From Prevotellaceae bacterium (lineage in GTDB: Bacteria; Bacteroidota; Bacteroidia; Bacteroidales; UBA932): DNA of 5,555 nucleotides. Shown here one piece after another: positions 1 to 5,512 of this stretch (positions are counted from its first letter, which is position 1; every line of letters begins with the position of its first letter). The translations under genes and the position numbers were made by a program. The notes beneath the pieces are model-generated. The model did no database searches, was not told where the DNA came from, and was given only the letters and a program-made list of their open reading frames with translations. Where the stretch lies: assembly GCA_031289995.1 (NCBI GenBank), contig JAITOI010000199.1:1-5555 (forward strand), given 5' to 3'.

Positions 1-794
1 GACTGTGTCGCAAACGTTCGAATGGTGTTGTGCGTACCATACAAGGTATCACCCGACGGGTAGAACTTCACCCAGAAAGGCGACACATCTGTTGCGCCTC
101 CATAGTTGCTGGGTAGCGCACCTACCGTATCAAGTGGCGCGACACCAGTTTGTGGGGCGGACAGCTTGGTAAAAAGCAGCTGAGCGGAAGGCGCTGTAGG
201 TGCCGCTGGTGCAGCCTCCTCAATTTCGATGTTGTGCACTCTCATGCTTCTGTTTTCGCCACGGTTAATGCGTATCCACGTGGGCACCGTGGTTATGTTG
301 GCCTTTATGTACTCATCGCAGCCCCCGCTGGGAAAGCTGTCAACGCCGTTGTCGCCTGCTTTGGGGAGGGCAGTCCACGTAGAGCCGGCATTGGTCGAGT
401 ACTCAATGATTGCCGTGCACTTGTTGCCCGTGCTACCCGAAGAGAGTTGGAGATACAGCTTGCCAACGCTTGGCAGATTCCGGATAACCGTATACCTTCC
501 AGATGAGGCAAAGCTGATTGCCCCACCGTTACAGCCGGTAGAGCCGCCTGTTCGGGTTTCAATCGCTGCGGTTGTGGTTCCGGCTCCGGCTCCGGTAAGC
601 CACAACGTGTCGCGTGTGCCATCCGCAGTGCGGGCCTCTGTGTAGAAGGCAGAGTCCGCGTAGGCGGTTTGGGCTGTTACTTCGTGGAAATCCATCTTAA
701 AGACGAGATTCCCTGCCGAAATTGTGCTGGCGCTCCAGAGCACTATGCTCAACAGAGCTGCCATTCTTGCGAAAAAAAGTTTTTTTGTTTTCAT
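1..794 (-). CDS. Secreted protein with signal peptide, C-terminus beyond left edge (partial)
   Basis: An uninterrupted minus-strand frame runs from ATG at 794 to the left edge: 264 codons and two extra bases, no stop. The N-terminus is a textbook Sec signal peptide: a basic start (MKTKK), a hydrophobic core at about residues 7-22, and a likely cleavage site after TISA (residue 27). The start at 794 keeps the basic region; the next ATG (codon 11) would lose it. Residues 28-192 alternate hydrophobic and polar residues, are rich in Ser, Thr and Gly, and contain segments such as LYLQLSSGS, IIEYSTNAGSTW and TWIRINRGE. This looks like the beta-sandwich or Ig-like modules common in Bacteroidetes exported proteins. 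A Pro/Ala-rich linker (about 194-203, AAPAAPTAPS) then leads into a second segment cut by the edge. Cysteines lie at 89, 125 and 159. I do not recognise a specific family. Export is well supported; a surface, adhesin or polysaccharide-related role is only inference. Any C-terminal sorting domain would lie outside the window. Confidence 0.86.
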   Translation of the reverse strand, partial: MKTKKLFFARMAALLSIVLWSASTISAGNLVFKMDFHEVTAQTAYADSAFYTEARTADGTRDTLWLTGAGAGTTTAAIETRTGGSTGCNGGAISFASSGRYTVIRNLPSVGKLYLQLSSGSTGNKCTAIIEYSTNAGSTWTALPKAGDNGVDSFPSGGCDEYIKANITTVPTWIRINRGENRSMRVHNIEIEEAAPAAPTAPSAQLLFTKLSAPQTGVAPLDTVGALPSNYGGATDVSPFWVKFYPSGDTLYGTHNTIRTFATQ

Positions 795-827
795 AAAAAA
801 ACGGGTTTGAAATTGGTTGGAAAATTA

Positions 828-857
828 GTTTGGAAAAAATTTGTTTGGAAAAAATTT
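828..857. repeat. 15-bp perfect tandem duplication, AT-rich
   Basis: GTTTGGAAAAAATTT occurs twice back to back (828-842 and 843-857). Degenerate partial copies lie on both sides: GGTTGGAAAATTA just before and GTTGG just after. It sits 34-63 bases upstream of the start codon at 794, so it lies in the leader or promoter-proximal region of the secreted-protein gene. It may affect spacing or translation there; no function is shown. Confidence 0.8.
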
Positions 858-1126
858 GTTGGTTGTCGAATCGCTGTAGCCCGCGCCCTTATTGTGTTTT
901 CTACAATATCCCAGCAGCCCAAAAGTGGCGCGACTTGTGCTCGCGCACGAGAAGAAGAATAAAAAAAGTTCCTGCTGGGCGGTGAGAAAAAGCGAGCATA
1001 AAAAAGTCGCAACACGGCATGGCTGAGCGAAGCTAAAGCTTGCAGCACGATGTTGCGATACGCAGCGTGGAAAGCGCTGTTTATGTTTGCAGGCAAGTGT
1101 TGTAACTTGCTGAAAATTACAGAGTT

Positions 1127-1138
1127 GGGGGGGGGGGG
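1127..1138. repeat. Homopolymeric tract of 12 G (12 C on minus strand)
   Basis: Twelve consecutive G residues between AGAGTT and AGAAAGC, in otherwise mixed or AT-rich DNA. Tracts this long are prone to slipped-strand mispairing and are used as phase-variation switches in several bacteria. The tract lies about 330 bases upstream of the secreted-protein start and downstream of the promoter-like site at 1352-1381, so it would be inside a leader transcribed from there. Its exact length may also be a sequencing or assembly uncertainty. Confidence 0.85.
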
Positions 1139-1351
1139 AGAAAGCAAACCTAATGCCGGTGCGGGTTATAGCGCATCGGCTTGCTGCAAACGTGGAGTAG
1201 TAAAGGTTTGCGAACATCGGGTTCTTACTTTTTTCTGTTAGTCTCATAATGTATTTTTCTCCATGAACAGCGGCGCAAATTTAGCGCAAACGCGAGCGCA
1301 ATTAGTTTTTTTTGTTTTGCACGCCCTGCATTTTTCGGCTGTTTCTGGCGG

Positions 1352-1381
1352 CAAAGTTACGACAAAAATTCGAAGCTGCAA
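1352..1381 (-). promoter_or_regulatory. Bacteroidetes-type promoter (minus strand), no clear gene directly downstream
   Basis: Reading the minus strand, TTG (1381-1379) is followed after 19 bases by TAACTTTG (1359-1352) and then CCGCC. This fits the Bacteroides housekeeping promoter (a -33 TTTG/TTG box and a -7 TAnnTTTG box about 19-20 bases apart). Transcription would start near 1345 and run toward the secreted-protein gene, giving a leader of about 550 bases. Alternatively it could drive a small RNA or a small protein. The match is good but short, so chance is possible. Confidence 0.5.
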
Positions 1382-1508
1382 AAAATTTTTACAAGCATAT
1401 GACACTTGCTTACAGTTTATAGTTAAAATATGGCGAAATAGTTTCGATTAGGAAGCAAAATTGGCGAAAGAGTGAGAAACTGTAAGATTTATTTTTGTTG
1501 AATTTATC

Positions 1509-1529
1509 GCTGGATGGCCTGCATCCAGC
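1509..1529. other. Stem-loop downstream of transketolase
   Basis: Perfect 8-bp inverted repeat GCTGGATG / CATCCAGC (1509-1516 and 1522-1529) with a 5-base loop. It lies just beyond the hairpin at 1536-1557 in the transcription direction of the transketolase gene. It may strengthen termination or protect the 3' end of the mRNA. Confidence 0.55.
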
Positions 1530-1532
1530 TGG

Positions 1533-1557
1533 AAAAGGGGCGAAAAACTTCGCCCCT
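1533..1557 (-). terminator. Probable terminator of the kinase-transketolase transcript
   Basis: Perfect 9-bp inverted repeat AGGGGCGAA / TTCGCCCCT (1536-1544 and 1549-1557) with a 4-base loop. On the minus strand it is followed by a short T run (TTTT if the closing base of the stem is counted), about 55 bases after the transketolase stop. The T run is short for an intrinsic terminator. The hairpin also resembles the one at 5364-5391 (both start GTAGGG), so it may instead be a copy of a dispersed palindrome used as a terminator. Confidence 0.5.
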
Positions 1558-1564
1558 ACCATCA

Positions 1565-1623
1565 TTCGCGCATCGCACATCGCATTGTCGCACGTCTCAT
1601 CGTCACACGTCTCATCGTCGCAT
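1565..1623 (-). repeat. Short-unit repeat array (GTGCGAC-like), left copy
   Basis: On the minus strand the stretch reads as consecutive 7-8 base variants: AATGCGAC, GATGAGAC, GTGTGAC, GATGAGAC, GTGCGAC, AATGCGAT, GTGCGAT, then a degenerate unit. It includes a 15-bp near-perfect tandem duplication (1587-1601 and 1602-1616, one difference). The array overlaps the last codons of the transketolase: Met, Arg, Arg and the TGA stop are all made of repeat units. A matching array in the opposite orientation lies at 4749-4799. Confidence 0.75.
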
Positions 1624-3636
1624 TTGCTCCACCTGCGCCACCACATTTTCGGCGGTGAAGCCAAACTTTTCGTCGAGCACTTTGTAGGGAGCGGAGTAGC
1701 CGAAATGGTCGAGGCCGAAGACTGCTCCGCCCGCGCCCACAAAGCGATGTAGCGTGGAGGGCAGGCCTGCGGTGAGGCCAAAAACAGGCACGCCAATGGG
1801 CAGCACGCTGTCGCGATAGGCCTCGTCTTGGTCGAAAAATAGCCCTTCGCTGGGAGCCGAAACCACCTGCACGCGCAAGCCCTTTCGCTCGCTGAGCAGC
1901 TTGGCGGCATCCACCAATGTGGCCACCTCCGAACCGTTGGCAAGCAGCACCACGTCTGGGTTTGCGGCGCGCTGCACGACGTAGGCGCCCTTGGCCGCTT
2001 GCTGCGCTTCGGCGTAGCGGTTGCCGCTGGCGGCGGGCAAATCTTTGATGTTTTGGCGCGACAGGATGAGCGCGGTGGGCGTGTCGTTGTTCTCCATCGC
2101 GAGCTTCCAGGCCACGGTGGTTTCGTGCGCGTCGGCGGGGCGCAGCGCGAGCAGGCTGTTGTGGCCGTGGTGGTTTTTGAGCTGCTCCATCAGGCGTATT
2201 TGCGCCTCCTGCTCCACGGGCTGATGCGTTGGGCCATCTTCGCCCACGCGGAACGCATCGTGCGTCCACACGTACTTCACCGGCAGCTGCTGCAGCGCGG
2301 CGAGGCGCACGGCGGGCTTCATGTAGTCTGAAAAAACGAAGAACGTGGCGCAGGCCGCAATCACGCCGCCGTGCAGCGCCATGCCGCTCATCACGCAGGC
2401 CATCGTGAGCTCGCTCACGCCTGCTTGCAGAAATGCGCCGCTAAAATCGCCCCTCGTGAAGGCCTTGGTGTGCTTCAAAAATCCGTCGGTTTTGTCGGAG
2501 TTCGAGAGGTCGGCCGACGACACCACCATGTTCTCCACCTGCTGCGCCAGCGCGGCGAGCACGGTGGATGAGGCGGCGCGGGTGGCCGTGTCGGGCTTCT
2601 GCGCAAGGCTTGCCCAGTCGACTGCCGGCGCGTCCTTGGCGAAGAATTTTTTCAGCTTCGCGGCCAGCTCGGGGTTGGCTTTTTCCCATGCTGCCTGCTC
2701 CGCTTTTTTGGCCGCCACAGCTGCTCTCAGCTCCGCCTGCCGTGCGGCGTAGAGCTGCTTCACCTCGTCGAAAATGGCGAACGGTTTTTGCGCATCGCCG
2801 CCAAGATTTTGGATTGTTTTTTCGAACGATGCGCCAGCTTCGCCCAACGGCATACCGTGCGTGGCGCACCTGTTTTCGTAGCTGCTGCCGTCGGCGGTGC
2901 GGGCGCCTTTGCCCATCACGGTGGCGCCGATGATGATGGTGGGTCGGCTCTTTTCGCCCAACGCATTCGTAAGCGCAGCGCGGATTTGCGCGGGGTCGTT
3001 GCCGTCGATGCTGAGCACGTTCCAGCCCCAAGCCTCGTACTTCTGCGCGGTTTTTTCGCCCGTAACGGCGCTGGTTTCGGTGGATAGCTGAATGCCGTTG
3101 CTGTCGTAAAACATGATGAGGTTGTGCAGCCCAAGGTGGCCTGCGAGCCGGCCTGCGCCCTGCGAAATTTCTTCCTGCACGCCGCCGTCGGAGATGAAGG
3201 CGTAGGTTTTGTGGGTGAGCCATTCGCCGAACCGCGCGGCGAGAAATCGCTCGGCGATGGCAGCTCCAACGGCCATGGTGTGGCCTTGCCCCAGCGGGCC
3301 GCTGGTGTTCTCCACGCCGCGCTGCACGTCCACCTCGGGATGGCCGGGCGTGGGGCTGCCCCACTGGCGGAATTGCGCCAGCTCGTCCAGCGTGTACTTG
3401 CCGCAGAGGGCGAGCACGGCGTAGAGCATGGGCGACATGTGACCGGGGTCGAGGAAGAAGCGGTCGCGGTTAATCCATGCCGCGTCGTCGGGGTCGTAGC
3501 GGAGGAACTCGGCGAAGAGCAGGTTGGTGAAATCGGCGCCGCCCATAGCGCCACCAGGATGCCCCGATTTGGCCTTTTCGACCATGGCTGCCGCCAGTAT
3601 GCGAACGTTGTTGGCGGCGAGGTTGAGGGTGTTCAT
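1612..3636 (-). CDS. tkt: Transketolase
   Basis: A complete 674-residue protein, close to the usual 660-680. Transketolase is a thiamine-diphosphate enzyme that moves a two-carbon ketol unit between xylulose 5-phosphate and ribose 5-phosphate or erythrose 4-phosphate, in the cytoplasmic pentose phosphate pathway. The full three-domain order is visible. The N-terminal cofactor domain has KSGHPGG (23-29), DPGHMSP (63-69), GPLGQGH (113-119), SDGGVQEE (149-156) and FYDSNGI (176-182). The pyrimidine domain has the catalytic Glu in GVSELTMA (406-413, E409), then YMKPAVRLAA (438-447), GEDGPTHQPVEQ (465-476) and LSRQN (525-529). The C-terminal domain has PSEGLFFDQDEAYR (595-608) and FGYSAPYKVLDEKFGF (645-660). 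The usual Gly of GDG is Ser (SDG); Asp150 is kept. The start follows an A-rich leader 36 bp after the kinase gene, with no promoter motif between, so co-transcription is likely. The last residues and stop fall in a repeat array. Confidence 0.98.
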   Translation of the reverse strand: MNTLNLAANNVRILAAAMVEKAKSGHPGGAMGGADFTNLLFAEFLRYDPDDAAWINRDRFFLDPGHMSPMLYAVLALCGKYTLDELAQFRQWGSPTPGHPEVDVQRGVENTSGPLGQGHTMAVGAAIAERFLAARFGEWLTHKTYAFISDGGVQEEISQGAGRLAGHLGLHNLIMFYDSNGIQLSTETSAVTGEKTAQKYEAWGWNVLSIDGNDPAQIRAALTNALGEKSRPTIIIGATVMGKGARTADGSSYENRCATHGMPLGEAGASFEKTIQNLGGDAQKPFAIFDEVKQLYAARQAELRAAVAAKKAEQAAWEKANPELAAKLKKFFAKDAPAVDWASLAQKPDTATRAASSTVLAALAQQVENMVVSSADLSNSDKTDGFLKHTKAFTRGDFSGAFLQAGVSELTMACVMSGMALHGGVIAACATFFVFSDYMKPAVRLAALQQLPVKYVWTHDAFRVGEDGPTHQPVEQEAQIRLMEQLKNHHGHNSLLALRPADAHETTVAWKLAMENNDTPTALILSRQNIKDLPAASGNRYAEAQQAAKGAYVVQRAANPDVVLLANGSEVATLVDAAKLLSERKGLRVQVVSAPSEGLFFDQDEAYRDSVLPIGVPVFGLTAGLPSTLHRFVGAGGAVFGLDHFGYSAPYKVLDEKFGFTAENVVAQVEQMRR

Positions 3637-3672
3637 TTTGTTGTTGTTTTTGGTGATTAAAAATTGCTATGC

Positions 3673-4674
3673 CTACGCGTCCTGCCACACCAGCGCGGCC
3701 GCGCCCAGCACCGCACCGTTCTTGTTGTTGAGCTCCGAAAGGCGGAGGTCGGCGTTGGCCTCCTGCACGATTTCGCCCCTGGCGTTGCGCTTGCAAAAAT
3801 TCTTGAGCGTGTACTCGTCCAGCGCGCGGCGCGTGGGGTTGAGCAGCAGGTCGCCGGCGTTGGCCAATCCGCCGTAGAGGAAGATGGCCTGCGGGCTGGA
3901 GAAGGCGATGTTGTTGGCCAGCGCCTGGCCCAGCGTGCGTCCGGTTTCCTCGAACACCTCGATGGCCATGGCGTCGCCCTTTGCGGCCGCGTCGCCAATG
4001 TATTTTGGCGTCATGGCGTTGAACGAAATTTCCTTGAGCAGGCTAGGCTCGGAGAAGTAGTGGCGCGACATAATCTCGAACGCCGTCTGCTTCAATCCGG
4101 TGGCCGACACGTAGGTTTCCAAGCAGCCGCGCCGCCCGCAGCCGCACTGCCGTCCGGTGGGAGCAACGATGATGTGCCCCAGCTCGCCGGCAAATCCGTC
4201 GCTGCCGTACACCAGCTGTCCGCCCACCACGATGCCGCTGCCCACGCCGGTGCCGAGCGTGATGGAGATGAAGTCGGCCATGCCGCGCGCGCCGCCGTAC
4301 ACCATTTCGCCGATGGCTGCGGCGTTGGCATCGTTGGTGATTTTGATGGGCATGTTGGGGAAGTAAACGCTCATCAAATCGACGAACGGAACGACCTCGT
4401 TCTTCCATGGCAGGTTGGCGGCAAACTCCACGGTGCCCTTGTGGTAGCAGCCGTTGGGTGCGCCGATGCCGATGCCGAGCAGCTCCGCGTCCTCGTTCCG
4501 CTGCAGCGAAAACGCCTCCTCGCAGAGCGATTTGATAAACTCTTTGGCGGGCATTTTGGAGGTGTTTGGCGGGGTGGGAATGCTGCTTTCGGCCACGATG
4601 TTGCCGCCCGCATCCACCAGCCCCAGCTTAGTGCTGGTGCCGCCTACGTCGATGCCCAATACGATTTTTTTCAT
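3673..4674 (-). CDS. ROK-family sugar kinase, probable glucokinase
   Basis: A 333-residue protein starting with MKKIVLGIDVGGTSTKLGLV, the usual ROK kinase N-terminus. The ATP phosphate-binding loop is GIDVGGTSTK (7-16). The catalytic Asp is D115 in TNDANAAAIGE (113-123). LGTGVGSGIV (140-149) is the second phosphate motif. GELGH (163-167) gives the conserved sugar-contact Glu and zinc-ligand His, and QCGCGRRGCLE (176-186) holds the ROK zinc cysteines. There is no N-terminal helix-turn-helix, so this is a kinase, not a NagC/XylR-type repressor. It should phosphorylate a hexose with ATP in the cytoplasm. Glucose is most likely from overall similarity, but fructose, mannose or N-acetyl sugars cannot be excluded. 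The frame stays open upstream to an ATG at 4809, but that part translates the promoter and short repeats; ATG 4674 sits at the conserved N-terminus, preceded by AAAAAAAGGT. The downstream gene is transketolase. Confidence 0.93.
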   Translation of the reverse strand: MKKIVLGIDVGGTSTKLGLVDAGGNIVAESSIPTPPNTSKMPAKEFIKSLCEEAFSLQRNEDAELLGIGIGAPNGCYHKGTVEFAANLPWKNEVVPFVDLMSVYFPNMPIKITNDANAAAIGEMVYGGARGMADFISITLGTGVGSGIVVGGQLVYGSDGFAGELGHIIVAPTGRQCGCGRRGCLETYVSATGLKQTAFEIMSRHYFSEPSLLKEISFNAMTPKYIGDAAAKGDAMAIEVFEETGRTLGQALANNIAFSSPQAIFLYGGLANAGDLLLNPTRRALDEYTLKNFCKRNARGEIVQEANADLRLSELNNKNGAVLGAAALVWQDA

Positions 4675-4724
4675 ACCTTTTTTTGGGGTTGAGATGATAG
4701 AAAATGATTGCTGAATTGCGGGCG

Positions 4725-4757
4725 CAAAGGTAGGAAAAATTCTTCGATGTGCGACAA
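4725..4757 (-). promoter_or_regulatory. Probable promoter of the kinase-transketolase operon
   Basis: On the minus strand TACCTTTG (4732-4725) is an exact TAnnTTTG -7 box, followed by CGCCCGC. A TTG (4757-4755) lies 22 bases upstream, slightly further than the usual 19-20. Transcription would start near 4718, giving a leader of about 45 bases before the kinase ATG at 4674. The TTG lies inside the short-unit array at 4749-4799, so changes in that array could alter the promoter. Confidence 0.65.
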
Positions 4758-4799
4758 TGCGATGGGCGATAATGCGACGTGCGACGTGCGACGTGCGAT
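4749..4799 (+). repeat. Short-unit repeat array (GTGCGAC-like), right copy
   Basis: Seven consecutive units of 7-8 bases: GTGCGAC, AATGCGAT, GGGCGAT, AATGCGAC, GTGCGAC, GTGCGAC, GTGCGAT. The first part shares GTGCGACAATGCGATG exactly with the minus strand of the left array (1578-1593); the match extends to 21 of 22 bases. The two arrays therefore flank the kinase-transketolase pair as short inverted repeats. The unit length is not a multiple of 3 throughout, so it is not a coding repeat. Confidence 0.75.
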
Positions 4800-4951
4800 T
4801 GCTCCGCACAGGCCCGCCTGCATCCCGTGCGCAGGGCGGGAGGCTAAATCTTTTTTTGAGGTGCTATTCCAATCGTTCTGCATGGCGCACGGGTGAAAGG
4901 CGTGCCCCGAATAAGGCCTATGCTCCGTGCGCAAAACGCTGCTGTATTGCC

Positions 4952-4984
4952 AACCGCAGGCTGCGCTACCGCTTGCCTGCGGTT
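4952..4984. repeat. Palindrome within the left arm
   Basis: Perfect 10-bp inverted repeat AACCGCAGGC / GCCTGCGGTT (4952-4961 and 4975-4984) around a 13-base loop. The counterpart in the right arm is ACCGCAGGC / GCCTGCGGT (5306-5314 and 5327-5335), a 9-bp stem. A second small hairpin GTCCC-TTC-GGGAC follows at 4996-5008. Confidence 0.8.
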
Positions 4985-5169
4985 ATGAAAATTACGTCCC
5001 TTCGGGACTTGCAGCAGCTATTCTGACTATTGCACCACTCGCTCGTCGTCATTGCGGGCTTGACCCCACAGCGTCGTCATTGCGGGCGCCTGTGCCCTTT
5101 AGGGTATGACCCGCAATCTCCACGCCGCTTGCCATCCTTGCAACGGATGCGGAGTGGGTCAGCGAGGAG

Positions 5170-5190
5170 ATTGCGGGTCAAGCCCGCAAT
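5170..5190. repeat. ATTGCGGG palindrome near the centre of the element
   Basis: ATTGCGGG / CCCGCAAT (5170-5177 and 5183-5190) with a 5-base loop. The same arms recur as 5079-5086 and 5110-5117 around a longer loop, and one arm with its flank also occurs at 5051-5066. Palindromes built on this word (a GTCATTGCGGG...CCCGCAATGAC pattern) recur in intergenic DNA of various bacteria, as far as I recall. Confidence 0.7.
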
Positions 5191-5260
5191 GACGGCGAGC
5201 GGGTGACGGCGAGCGGGTGACGACGAGCGAGTGACGGCGAGCGGGTGACGGCGAGCGGGC
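5191..5260. repeat. Five tandem copies of a 14-bp unit
   Basis: Unit GACGGCGAGCGGGT, five adjacent copies at 5191, 5205, 5219, 5233 and 5247. Copies 1, 2 and 4 are identical, copy 5 differs at the last base, and copy 3 (GACGACGAGCGAGT) differs at two. There are no spacers, so this is not a CRISPR array. The left arm of the inverted repeat has only one unit (5037-5050), the exact reverse complement of copy 3. Confidence 0.9.
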
Positions 5261-5363
5261 GACAGCAACACCACTGCGAAGTCCCGAAGGAACGCAATTT
5301 TCATAACCGCAGGCAAGCGAAGCGCAGCCTGCGGTGACGACAAACGCGCGGTTTGCGCACAGG

Positions 5364-5391
5364 GTAGGGACGCGATTCATCGCGTCCCTAC
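5364..5391. repeat. 13-bp perfect hairpin inserted in the right arm
   Basis: GTAGGGACGCGAT / ATCGCGTCCCTAC (5364-5376 and 5379-5391) with only TC between. The matching place in the left arm (4913-4926) lacks it, so it looks like a later insertion. No T run follows on either strand, so it is not an intrinsic terminator. It resembles the hairpin at 1536-1557. Confidence 0.85.
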
Positions 5392-5437
5392 ACATTCGGG
5401 GCACGACCTGCACCCGTGCGCACGGCAGGACGCTTGG

Positions 5438-5512
5438 ACTTGCGTCATCCGCGGGCCGCATTCATCCAGCAAACCCAGCGCCAGCCTACGTTTGAGGATA
5501 TGCGGAAGGGGC
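5438..5512. other. Short intergenic stretch without recognisable features
   Basis: Between the inverted repeat and the terminator at the right edge I see no gene. A TACGTTTG at 5487-5494 matches the -7 promoter box on the plus strand but has no TTG at the expected distance. Confidence 0.5.

Larger units (their letters stand above)
795..1508. other. Long intergenic region upstream of the secreted-protein gene
   Basis: About 700 bases with no convincing gene. Short open frames exist on both strands (for example minus 825-1247 and 791-1147, plus 1050-1241 and 1263-1451). Their products are biased toward Phe, Ser, Arg and Cys, have no recognisable domain, and overlap each other. The stretch contains poly-T and poly-A runs, a 15-bp tandem duplication, a 12-G tract, small hairpins (934-951, arms CTTGTGC and GCACGAG; 1090-1112, arms CAAGT and ACTTG) and a promoter-like minus-strand site at 1352-1381. 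It may be the 5' leader and control region of the gene starting at 794. Confidence 0.6.
4869..5437. repeat. 569-bp nested imperfect inverted repeat (possible non-autonomous mobile or REP-like element)
   Basis: The two halves are reverse complements in ordered blocks. 4869-4912 pairs with 5394-5437 (36 of 44 bases, no gaps). GTGCGCAAA (4927-4935) pairs with 5352-5360. 4953-5014 pairs with 5274-5335 (62 bases each, about five differences). ACTCGCTCGTCGTC (5037-5050) pairs exactly with 5219-5232. 5047-5066 pairs exactly with 5175-5194 (20 bases). Several blocks are themselves small palindromes. The right arm is longer because it holds a 14-bp tandem array and an extra hairpin. No open reading frame with coding character lies inside. 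It could be a MITE-like element, a composite of REP-like palindromes, or a source of a long structured RNA. No target-site duplication is visible at the ends. Confidence 0.8.

Noticed and set aside
934..951. Hairpin as a terminator
   Set aside because: The 7-bp stem includes a wobble pair and no T run follows on either strand.
1145..1152. Minus-strand TAGGTTTG as a promoter for the secreted-protein gene
   Set aside because: The nearest upstream TTG on that strand is about 34 bases away, too far for the consensus.
825..1247. A 140-codon minus-strand frame as a real gene
   Set aside because: Low in acidic residues, rich in Phe, Ser and Cys, and it reads through homopolymers and the 15-bp repeat. 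It is kept only as part of a speculative finding.
1050..1451. Two small plus-strand open frames (63 and 62 codons)
   Set aside because: No ribosome binding context, promoter or recognisable domain. One reads through the poly-G tract, and composition is atypical for a protein.
1562..3660. Long open frames in other frames or on the opposite strand over the transketolase
   Set aside because: They are by-products of GC-rich coding DNA and have Arg/Ala/Ser/Gly-heavy translations without domains, while the transketolase frame has all family motifs.
4675..4809. An N-terminal extension of the sugar kinase to an ATG at 4809
   Set aside because: The extra 45 codons translate the promoter and the short-unit repeat; the conserved ROK N-terminus begins at 4674.
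5191..5260. Regular repeats as a possible CRISPR array
   Set aside because: The 14-bp units are directly adjacent with no spacers, and there are no cas genes.
5077..5461. Minus-strand frames across the inverted repeat as proteins
   Set aside because: They translate tandem and palindromic repeats (SPARRH-like peptides) and have no independent coding evidence.
5487..5494. Plus-strand TACGTTTG as a promoter
   Set aside because: There is no TTG box 19-22 bases upstream, and a probable terminator follows closely.
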